From positions 62,001-126,000 of the forward strand of contig NW_020312546.1 of the NCBI RefSeq assembly GCF_002999335.1: 64,000 nt of DNA, read 5' to 3'. This DNA comes from Cyclospora cayetanensis. Its lineage: Eukaryota; Apicomplexa; Conoidasida; Eucoccidiorida; Eimeriidae. Both the position numbers and the translations under genes were made by a program. Shown one piece after another: positions 48,601 through 57,580 of the stretch. Below the pieces are notes generated by a model that saw only the letters and a list, made by a program, of their open reading frames with translations, was not told the origin of the DNA and ran no database searches. Each line of letters opens with the position of its first letter. Within the stretch, counting starts at the first letter, position 1.

Positions 48601-50187
48601 TTTTGTTGTGTTTGCATATGTATTTTTGTATGTGTTTTTGTATGTGTATTCTTGCATGTGTTTTTGTATATGTATTTTTGTATGTGTTTTTGTATATGTA
48701 TTCTTGCATGTGTTTTTGTATTTTTTTTGTATGTGTATTTTTGTATGTGTTTTTGTACATGTATTCTTGCGTGTGTTTTTGTTGTGTTTGTACATGTGTT
48801 TGTTTTCGTATGTTTTTGAATGTGCAGCCCTGCGCTTCCATTAAGCTCCAAGCGACCGAGGCCTCCCCCAAGTGTCATAGGGACAAAATTCTGCAAATTC
48901 TTCCTCGTGGTAATAGCCGCATTGACAGGTTGCCTGCGCCTCATTATTGTATTGTGTTGTCTGTTTATTCGCGTGCTGCCGATGCCATTGCTGCTGCTTT
49001 CGCTTGCACCTCCCCTCGCATGCAGCCCCCCGCCAATACTGCTCAGCCTGCTACTGCATTTTCTGCTTTGCTGCATGCATTAGGGAGCCTGCACTAGAGG
49101 CAGCGAGTGCACATTCTCGCATGATCAGAGGGTGAGGGAGAGGGAGGAGCAGCAAAAGAAGCAGCAAGAGCAGCAGCAGCAGCAGAACGAGCCGCAGGCA
49201 GCACACCTACACCAAGAGCAGCAGTTGCAAGAGCAGCTGGATCAACAGGATGTTTACCCTCACACCAAGCGCTTGCGCACTGTGCACAGTGAGGCCGAAT
49301 GTTTAGATCAGGTGCAGCGGCAGCAGCAGCAGCTCGAGCAGCAGCTTCACCAGAAGCAGCTGGAGCAGCAGCTGATGCTTCAGCACGAGCAGCAGCAGCA
49401 ATTGCAGCAAGAGTCTCAGCAGGAGGAACTATACCACGAGCATCAGCAGCAGCAACAGTTGTATCAGGAGCATCAGCAACAGCAACAGTTGTATCAGGAG
49501 CATCAGCAACAGCAACAGTTGTATCAGGAGCATCAGCAACAGCAACAGTTGTATCAGGAGCACCAGCAACAGCAACAGCTGTATCAGGAGCACCAGCAGC
49601 AACAGCAGGTGTATCAGGAGCACCAGCAGCAACAGGTGTATCAGGTTCACCAGGAGCAGCAACAAGTGCAGCAACCAGAGCACCAGCAATTGTACCATGA
49701 GCAGCAACAAGAGCAGCAACAAGAGCAGCCCTTGCCTCAAGAGCAGCAAGAGCAGCAAGAGCAGCAGGAGCAGCAGGAGCAGCCCTTGCCTCAAGAGCAC
49801 CAGGAGCAGCAAGAGCAGCAGGAGTCTCAAGAGCAGCAGGAGCAGCAAGAGCAGCAGGAGTCTCAAGAGCAGCAAGAGCAGCAGGAGCAGCAAGAGCAGC
49901 TCTTGTCTCAAGAGCAGCAAGAGCAGCTCTTGTCTCAAGAGCAGCAAGAGCAGCTCTTGTCTCAAGAGCAGCAAGAGCAGCTCTTGTCTCAAGAGCAGCA
50001 AGAGCAGCCTTTGCCTCAAGAGCAGCAGGAGCAGCAGGAGCAGCCCTTGCCTCAAGAGCAGCAGGAGCAGCAGGAGGTGAATGAGGGGAAGGCGTCTGTC
50101 GTAGCGGATGGAGTGCAAATGCACGAATCAGCCGTGGGTAATGAGCTTTTGCAAACGGAGGAGCAGCATACAGGAGCAGATCAGTAG
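45101..50187 (+). CDS. CCCH zinc-finger protein with four fingers and a long Gln-rich tail
   Basis: Eight exons: 45101-45178, 45361-45456, 45692-45851 (alternative end 45896), 46305-46837, 47157-47217, 47774-47855, 48828-48909 and 49084-50187. They give 731 (or 746) residues with every junction in phase. Fingers (C-x7-C-x5-C-x3-H, the third C-x6): Cys22/30/36-His40 (CRYFQSGYCPAGESCTFIH), Cys53/61/67-His71, Cys285/292/298-His302 and Cys359/367/373-His377. KTK/GTK-type lead-ins precede fingers 3 and 4, as is usual for this RNA-binding fold. CCCH proteins of this type bind mRNA and control its stability or translation; the target here is unknown. Between fingers 2 and 3 is a Gln/Ala-rich region. 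The tail (about 350 residues) consists of Gln/Glu-rich tandem repeats. Each finger is split by a phase-0 intron between its first two cysteines. The small exons carry no signal outside the fingers, so only the finger pattern and the phases reveal them. Confidence 0.88.
45601..45662. repeat. TA/TG microsatellite in intron 2 of the CCCH gene
   Basis: A run of ATATAT turns into GTGTGT within the intron 45457-45691. It produces a spurious Tyr/Ile frame. Confidence 0.95.
46180..46266. repeat. CACA/TGCA repeat in intron 3 of the CCCH gene
   Basis: Alternating ACACAC and GCATGCATGC stretches form purine-pyrimidine alternating, self-complementary DNA close upstream of the exon 4 acceptor at 46304. 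Confidence 0.95.
46352..46440. repeat. CAG repeat encoding poly-Gln
   Basis: Mostly CAG codons with interspersed CTG (Leu) codons lie in exon 4 of the CCCH gene. The plus-strand frame reads as Gln runs separated by single Leu. Confidence 0.95.
47225..47725. repeat. Minisatellite of CT-rich units in intron 5 of the CCCH gene
   Basis: At least six units begin with ATACTCCCTCTGCT (about 47308, 47366, 47406, 47489, 47568, 47626 and 47702) and continue with TGTGTGCGTG and CTCTCTCT tracts. Unit length varies from about 40 to 85 bases. The array fills nearly the whole intron 47218-47773 and keeps all three plus-strand frames open for long distances, giving misleading ORFs. Confidence 0.9.
48130..48815. 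repeat. TGTGTTTTTGTA-type minisatellite in intron 6 of the CCCH gene
   Basis: Many copies of GTATGTGTTTTTGT and of a longer unit with ATTCTTGCATGTG fill intron 6 (47856-48827). All six frames are open over most of it, encoding Cys/Val/Phe or Lys/Asn/Thr repeats. No codon bias or domain suggests these are genes. Confidence 0.92.
49432..49645. repeat. 30-bp tandem repeat encoding a ten-residue Gln-rich unit
   Basis: About seven copies of a unit containing CAGCAACAGCAACAGTTGTA and GTATCAGGAGCA encode HQQQQQLYQE. Four middle copies are almost identical, and outer copies are shortened or altered. It lies in the last exon of the CCCH gene. Confidence 0.95.
49725..50075. repeat. Gln/Glu tandem repeats, including a 27-bp unit
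   Basis: GAGCAG and CAAGAG units dominate. At about 49890-50005 there are four near-identical copies of a 27-bp unit (CAAGAGCAGCAAGAGCAGCT and CTTGTCT) encoding QEQQEQLLS. It flanks the 30-bp array in the same exon. Confidence 0.93.
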
Positions 50188-52427
50188 CAGCAGCAAAGAG
50201 CCTCATAAGCGAGAATAGGCATCGAAAGAAGCCGCTTGCAGGGTAAAGCGCCAAGACGTAGCTGTGGATTTGCTCCGTCCCCCATACTTTGCACGTTTGT
50301 CTGCACGCGCTGCATTTATGAATATTTCCTTCTCCGTAGTATTCTCATTGCATGCGTCTGGGCAAGACTTATTGCTCTATAACCCGCAAAGGCGCCTCAG
50401 ACGTGGAGGCTGCTCAGCAGGCTCTAGGCTGTCTTCTGTACTTGCAATATAGCTGTTGGTGGGCACGGCAAGGCCCTGCGAGAGAAAGTGCGTGGCAGCA
50501 CATAAGGCGGAATGTAGAGGGGAGAATGAATAGGCAACGGGAGAGTGGAGGGATGGCAGAGCAGACTACGGCGAAGTATAAGGGAAGTCAGATGGACACC
50601 TCAGAAAAAACATGAGCGCTAAAGGCCTTCTGGGGCGGCTGCAGCGGCTTGACGCCTTTTTGGTGGCTTTGTTGCGAAATGCTTTGACGAAGGCTGCATT
50701 AATTGGCATTGTACTTCAATGCAGTCCAGCGCAGATGCACTTGTAACCGCGTTTGAGCCTCAACAGTAACTTTCACACAATCACCCAGCAGCACCACCAG
50801 CTGAGAAGGTTGTAGAAAGGATGAGGGGGGACGGTACACCTGCTTGCTTGTTCTCTGTAATGTCTATTTTGTTGCCATAAAATTCTAAGGCGCTCGTTGC
50901 TGCAGCGGTTGGGGCAAATTGGCCGTATGGCCGCCACTTGTAAGCCGAATGAAGAGCGCAAGGGGTGGGGTGCACACGTAACGCAGTTTCTGTGCACCTG
51001 TAGAAGTCAAAGCGTAGTCAACTAGCTGTTTCTCTTGCGATGCTGACGCATGCATCGATAGGGTGAGGGGGTACCCGGGCATGTGTCGATCGTTTGAGTC
51101 TACCCGGGGGAGTGCTTGAAATTTTATACGGGTGGCGAGAACTAAACAAATTTCAAAGTGCACTGTTCAGCACTATAAAGGCCACTAAGGTGTGCATGAG
51201 TTACAGCGGAATGTCAGACTTACGTCTGTTGATGTGAGTGTTTCAAGCATATTAACTGGAGTTTCACGGCAGATGGGAAGGGTGGCCTTTCTATCATAGA
51301 CTCAAAAGTGTATGTACTTAGACGGTTCTTGAGGTGTGAGCAGGTGCCATGTTATGGGGTGTGTAGCTGGGGTGTTCGAATCCCCACGGATGTGGTGTTA
51401 TAATTTACTTCGAGCAAGTTTTGAACGAGCAGTCTAACAGTGGATACCTCGCATTGAATAGCAAAATTTTAGAGCTACATTGGTGGACTGATATGATTTA
51501 ATGATTCGAAGGCAAGAAGAGAGTAAACGCACGGGTAGTTCACGGTCGATTATGTGGCAATCGATGTGGCGGCTCGTTCGTCACCGGTTCTGACCATTCG
51601 GGGGTAATCAATTAATTTAAAAAACGAAAACGTTAGAGCGATTCATTATACATTATTTTTACACGTTTTAGAAATACATAGCGCCAGTTTCCGAGCGAAC
51701 GACCTCTACTTGTGCAGCAGAGAAGATCATTTCCCTGCTCTGGGCTGCTGGCAGTATGTGTATGAAGTGGCTTGAAGAGAAGATCCTTCCTCTTAGCCCG
51801 TTTGAATGACAATTTTTGCCCGTATTTGTTTTAAGCTTTTCATTTTGCCCTATGTTGAGGGAAAAGCTGGAGACCCGGTGGTTTGTGGGAAACCCTGGGT
51901 GCTCGATGGTGTGGTTCACGTTTATTCATGAGAAGCATCAGAGTGAGAAGGGTGCGCTGCCACGCCTCTTTTGAAGCTCTTGCGGCATTATTCTTTCTAG
52001 TTAATAGTTATTTTTTGCCTGTCAACAGCAAAACATCTGCCCTTGATATGCAGCAGAGACCCTTATTTCAACTGGGAAGTTCTGTGTACCGCTTGCACTG
52101 ATGTGTCTAAGACACGTTATTCGTCGGGCAAGACAGGCGGAATCGGTTTTGAAAAGAACATACCCGCACCGCAATTTTGGAGCTTCAAGCGTAAAATATT
52201 AGCCAAGGCCTCAGTTGTAAAAGAAATATATTTCTTCATGGTGCTCAGCATCGGAGTGTTTCATGCCCTCCGCGAAAGGCTATGTGCTTGCCCACTTCAA
52301 GGCTCCCTGTACCTCAGACTGTGCCCGAAAGATCCGAACGTTCTGTACTTTATATGGCCGTGTGTTTTCCCTTGTACTGGCGCCATGAAAACCCAGTCGT
52401 TCCGGAACAGCAAACACCCTAACAAGC
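50188..52427. other. Intergenic region, no gene recognised
   Basis: This separates the CCCH gene from the transporter gene, both on the plus strand. Short frames only. Around 51370-51400 a GTTCGAATCC word resembles a tRNA B box, but no cloverleaf could be built. The 5' exon or promoter of the transporter may lie in its last part. Confidence 0.45.
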
Positions 52428-55400
52428 ATGATGAACTTACCGAGGAGGCAACTCGGTGTGGCCGGATTGATGGTGGGAGAGAAAAATTCACACAAGGGAA
52501 AATGGCTGGTCTTGCTGGGGAGCTGTTTGCTGATGATCGGAGGCGGCGCGGCCTTTTCGTGGAGTGCTCTAGCCTATCATTTGTTTACCCTAAACCCCAC
52601 TATTAGCACCGACGCAGCTCAGCCCTTTTCGTGTTATAGCCTCTCGGGATGGGCTGTTCTTGTTTATACCATGGGGCTTCTTTTAGGCCTTCCCGCGGGT
52701 GCTCTCCTGGACAACCACATGGGGCCGCGGCTGCCCAGTGTCTTGGGTGCTTCTATTTCGTTTTTTGCATGCATGGGGGGTTCTTTCGATGTTACCAGCC
52801 ACTGGAATATCCTTTTGTCCTTTGCGTTTTTAAATGGACTCGGCTTCGGGCTGGTGCTTTTCCCCGCAAGCACGGTAGCCCTCCGTTGGGATCCGAAATC
52901 ATGTGCTGCTTTCTCCACGCTCAAAGGAACAGCCTTCATGGGCGGCTTTCTAGTGTTCGCCCCCACTGCTGTTGCCCTCATGGCTCCTGCATCTGCATTT
53001 TCCACACACCGCAGTAAGTCAGCGCAACCATTAAAGGCGCTCCTCTGGCTATGGGATGGAAGCCCGAAGGCCGCTTCCCGTGGCTAAGATGAAGCTGCAT
53101 GCGCAGTCTCGATTAGCTTGATTTTCTCGTACTTACGAAAGTAGTACAAGGTGCACGCGCCACTTTGCTCCTGGTAAAGTTCGTGGTGCTGCTCGAATTC
53201 CTGACCTCCCGCTCGTCAGATTACTAGGCAGCCTCTAAAGAATCGGCTGCCCCTTTCCTTTTCCTTCCATGCAGCCTGCTTGTGGGCCGTGGAGCTTTTG
53301 CCGCTTTGTCTGATGCTTCAGAGGGCGCAGAAGCTTCGCTTTCAAATATGTCCACAGTGGTTTCAGCAGTACGCGTGCTAACAGGGACCATGTTTTTCTT
53401 GCAGATTGTCGGCTGCGTTTTTGTTGAAAACCCACCATGGTGAGCAGAACACGTTCTCTTTTTCAGTTTAGGATGTGCATGCGCCGCTCGTTCTCTCTGC
53501 AACGGATACTACGAGACTTCCTGGGCAAACCTGTGCCTGAGAGCAAGATGCTAAGCCAATATCCTTCGAGCAGACTGATTGCGCGATTTTCGGTGTCTAG
53601 ACGCATGATTCTAGAGCGGCTAAATGCACTCGCTGTGCCTGTACGCTGGTAGCAAGAAACCCACCCACACTCACTGCCGTCAAATCTTGCGCGTCATCCA
53701 TCATTTTGGGGCTGAAATGCATTCGAAGCGCAATTTCTTGCTGCAGTCGCTCCTTCGAACTCCGTAACTGCAGTTTGCAAACGAGGGGCTCAAGTGTGAT
53801 ACGGCTGTTTTGCCCAAAGGGGTCACGAATGGAGTGCCAGTGTAGCCGGAGTGTAGACATGCCAGAGCTTTGCCGCATGCGTACTCTGTCTTGAACGTTT
53901 CGTTTCTGACGTGAGATGCTGTGTGTGCCCAGGCATCTCTACGATGCGCGCGCATGTGGGGAGCTCAACCCCCAGATAAACTCCTGTCTTGCGCTTTTCT
54001 TTTTGCGTAGGTTTTCGGCTCGAGATGCACGCAGTGTGTCAGGCGAAGGGAGAGAGGTCGGGTCGTCCAGTGGCAGTGGCAGTGGCAGAAACGGAGAGCC
54101 CAAGCCACCAGTCTTTGCTGACGGCTCCGACAAAAGGGTCGTGTATCTGTCTCACCTGCTCTCTCCCTTCTCCTTGACCTCCGTGTGGGATACAGCGCTG
54201 AAGGTACAAGGCCTTTTTCTCTCACTGGCGCTTCCCTCCCCGTGGGAGCCCACAGCTGTGGGGGTTAGTCTGCGTGTGCGTCAAGCTTTGAGGACGCCAA
54301 GAGCATGGGTGTTGCTGGGGTTAGGCTCCCTCAATGCCTTTGCCTGTGGTCTGCTGCTCGCACATTGGCGCCTGGCGACAGTGCAGCGTGGCAAGGTGGA
54401 CTCCGCTGCGCATGTTGCCGCGAACACGGCATTTGCTGCTGTTTTGGGGATTATGGCGCCTGCGTTTTGGGGAGCCTTCACAGCGAGCAGCAGTTCCTTC
54501 GCTGCTGCGGTCCTGAATCAGTTCTTGGGGGTGGTGGCTTGCGGCTGTGCTGCTGCTGCTCCTTCGGGAGGAAGAGGCTTCAGTTCAGTATCCCTTGGAT
54601 TTTTCCTGTGCTATTTCGTGGGAAGCATTGCGACGCTGTCTCGCTTCGTCGCCATTGCCTTCGGCCCTCACAGAATGGCATTTCTGTTGTTTTTGTACAG
54701 CAGTGTGTGCACGTCTGTGGGCTTCCTGGGGGCTGCGTTGGCAGCCCAGTTCTGCCTGCCTCTCCAAGGAGGGTGGTCCATTCTTTTTGGAAGCGCTGCT
54801 GCTGGGCTGGTGGCGTCGCTTGCCTCCTTTTTGGCGGCAAGGTGTCACAAAAAGAGATACGGGAGAATCTTAGATTTGCCGTGCGCCTATCATTTCAAGT
54901 TCCGAGACGCCGAGGGGCCCGAAGGGGAGTCAGGTGCGAAAAAAGCTCCCAAAGGTTGGGTTGGGTTGCGTTCGGGGAAAACCACGCGAAAAGTTTCGTT
55001 TGCATGACCAAAGTCTTGCTTGGTGATACCCTCTCTACCTCAAGAGTGCACCATGGTTCTGGCTTCCAGATGGATGCCAGAAGACGGGCTGAGCACGACG
55101 TCGTTCGCAGACTTCCTGTGCAACGGGAGGGATGATAAGTTTGCGTGTGAGGGGATACGCGACATGCGCGTTTGAGATCCCGTTCAATAGCTCTCTCTTC
55201 CCTCCTCACTGTGCGCACGTCCTCCCTCAATAGCTCCTAACCGAAGGAATGCGGGCAGCAGCCCCTGTCCAGTCTGCGTCTGCTGCTTTCCTTCAGACGG
55301 CAGCAGCGATTACTCCTTCCCTGAGTCTGAGTCTGATGATCCGTCGAAGCCTCTGAACCTCAGCAAAGCGGTCAAGGAGTATCACCAGCAGCAAAAGGTC

Positions 55401-56318
55401 AACAAAGAATTTGATGGGCCTCTGCTTGCGTCCTGTGGGGGGTTCATACAGGAAGAGAGCATTGTTCATTTCCCAGCAGCAAACGTTCGACAAACGGCCG
55501 AAGAATATGCAATAGTGCGTGAGAGGCGCCTACTGCTGTTGTCTACATCGCTGTGGCTGCAGGGCGGCCTTGTTTCGTCTCGAGCGCAGTTGCGCTGCTT
55601 CTTGAATCCGTGTCTGCTCCTAGGGGTATTTAGGATGTGCTGTTTCTTGCAAAAGTTCGCGGGCTCAATCCTCTTTGCATGCCCGTTTTTCTCATGCAGC
55701 CTCCCTCCCCTCCCCTCCTCCCCCGCGCTTCCAGTCCATGATGCCACGATACCTAGCATCTGCGTGTTCCGAATTCAGGTGTCCTTTCATCTCTTTTTTT
55801 TCTCGGCGCATGCGCGGCGCTCTTCGCTGGTGCTTGTGTTTGCCTCAGGAGCCCTCGTTCGTCGAGGACGATGCAGACATCCTCCCAGACGCTCAAGAGG
55901 CAGAGCTTGAGGGAGAAGAGGCAGGAGACGCGCCGCATGCGCAGGAGGGCTCTGCTGCAGCAGCGCAAGGCGATGCGGAGGAAGACAGCGTGGCTTCTGC
56001 GCGCTCGTCTGTAGAGGGGGGGACTCAAGGTGTTTGGGGGTGAGGATTTGCGGCGTGGGGCGCTACGACGTGCGAAGGCACTTTTTCTGTAGGCTTCCTG
56101 TCATTTTCTGGCCCTACTTGGAGTGTAATTTGGTCGAAAAAACGCAAGCGCGACAACAGCGCGAACAGCCAGCTCCAAGAAGCGCCGCTAGCAGCCACAC
56201 GGCAGGAGCCTGCACCGTAACCCCACAACATGCAGTGGAGGGGCAGTGGTGGGAACCCTTTGCTCTGAACGTGCTGCTGCCGCCCAGGCAGCTGACACAG
56301 AGCTGGACGCAGCGATAG
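52428..56318 (+). CDS. Major facilitator superfamily transporter with acidic C-terminal tail
   Basis: Likely exons: 52428-53013, 53295-53439 (or from 53275), 53472-53648, 54011-54933, 55297-55514, 55849-56039 and 56093-56318, giving about 821 residues. The first exon has about five hydrophobic segments, including WLVLLGSCLLMIGGGAAFSW and the MFS-like GLPAGALLDNHMGPR (loop between helices 2 and 3, with the D-x3-G-x-R pattern). Exons 2-3 give helix 6 (GTMFFLQIVGCVFVENPPW) and the central loop. Exon 4 gives helices 7-12. The last three exons form a Ser/Glu-rich, non-membrane tail. MFS proteins move small solutes across membranes; the fold resembles monocarboxylate/OFA-type or apicomplexan transporters, but the substrate cannot be told. 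Weak points: the acceptor of exon 2 (the strong one at 53274 is out of phase with exon 1), and whether the tail exons belong here or the protein ends at the in-frame stop at 55007. Confidence 0.75.
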
Positions 56319-57580
56319 CAAACCGATGACGAGCAGTTCCTCCGTTGGCTTAGCTCAAGCTCTGTAGTTAGAGAATATGCATTTATTTTCGATGTTACTG
56401 AGGCCTAATCTGCTTTTTCACGTTTATACAGCGAGCGCGGTGCCCCTAGGCGCCTTTCTGTATCGCCCCGCCGTTTCCCTTCCACGAGATCGTCGCAGAA
56501 ACTTCTGAGCTTCAGAGTTGCCTCCGCAAATCCTGAAGGCACTTTGACGGTTTAGGGCAGTGTTTCTTGTTTTGAAAGTCAAATTTTATCATAAGGGGAA
56601 GGGGGGAGAGGAACGGCCATCTTGAGTGGTCATGCGACGCGGCGAGCTACACGTATTTTTCACCAATCATGCAAAGACCGGCATCGCGCCCTGCGCGTTC
56701 AGCGGAAAGAGTTTCTGCAATTTGTCGGCTGCACAAAGCGCTGAAAATTTCCAGCCGCTGCCGCCGCTAGTCAAGAGGCATCCGCCAGAACGCGCCAAAG
56801 TGTGCGAGAGGAAGAAAGCGCTTTCGCGCATATCCTTGCGTTAGCAACATGTCCAAGGCAGCGTGAGATCATTCCTCTGTCTATCTATCTCTCTCTCTGC
56901 GTGTCACGATGAGAAAAAGTAGCCCCATGTGTTGTCACCCCTGGATCTAGAAAAACAAGCGAGAGCAACGGCAGCTTCCGTTGCAGCTGCAGCAGCTGGT
57001 CACCAGGGAAGCCAGGCTGCAGTAAAAAATAATGGGCGCCAAGAGTTGGTTTTTTCTGCCAAGCGGAGAGACAAGAGAGAATCAGGGAGGGAAGCACATG
57101 AGGGGAAGGAGGAAGCAGCCGCAGCTCCCCAGTCGCTCTTGCGGCTGCATGGCTGCTAGATGCGCTGCTGCCGCTGCCGCTGCTGTGGCACCCCTTCAGC
57201 AGAGAGGCTACATAGATGTATGGGAACGTGCTGCGGGAAATGCAAAAACGACTACAAGAAGTGCTGCTGCCACGCCAGCCTGACGGCTCAAATTTCTACT
57301 GCGGGATGGGAGGAGGAGGGGCTGTTTGGCGGGAGCGAGCTAATAAACTATCGATGAGAATTCCCTTGCAGCGAGGAGTCAATTGGCCTTTCGCTGTCTG
57401 TGGCAGCTGGAGGGGCACTGGCGCGAAGTACTGACACCCCACAGAGCTGCCCATGCTGTTCGTTTTTCTGGCGTCGACAGGCGGCTATCTACTGAATTTG
57501 TTTTGTGCGAGTAACAGAAGCAGATAAGGGGAGGCGACGGCGTGACGGTGCGTTGCGTGCGAGTTCGTTTTTTTTCGACC
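56319..57580. other. Intergenic, between convergent genes
   Basis: The transporter and kinase genes end toward each other here. Short frames only. A CTATCTATCTCTCT tract lies at 56879-56898. A minus-strand frame running on past 57581 to 57379 exists in a different phase from the kinase. Confidence 0.4.

Noticed and set aside
47305..48871. Long minus- and plus-strand ORFs (up to 436 codons) of Lys/Asn/Thr or Cys/Val/Phe repeats
   Set aside because: They are translations of intronic minisatellites in the CCCH gene. All frames are open because the repeat lacks stops, and finger exons on both sides splice across them in phase.
49432..49645. Regular 30-bp repeats that could suggest a CRISPR array
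   Set aside because: Units are contiguous, without unique spacers, and encode an in-frame protein repeat in a eukaryotic gene.
49094..50254. Minus-strand ORF of 386 codons (Ala/Leu-rich) and plus-strand Ser/Lys frame
   Set aside because: These are shadows of the plus-strand CAG/GAG-rich last exon of the CCCH gene, whose frame continues a zinc finger (GACTRGSECTFSH).
51340..51420. tRNA-like GTTCGAATCC word
   Set aside because: The T-arm stem does not pair properly, and no A box, anticodon arm or acceptor stem could be placed around it.
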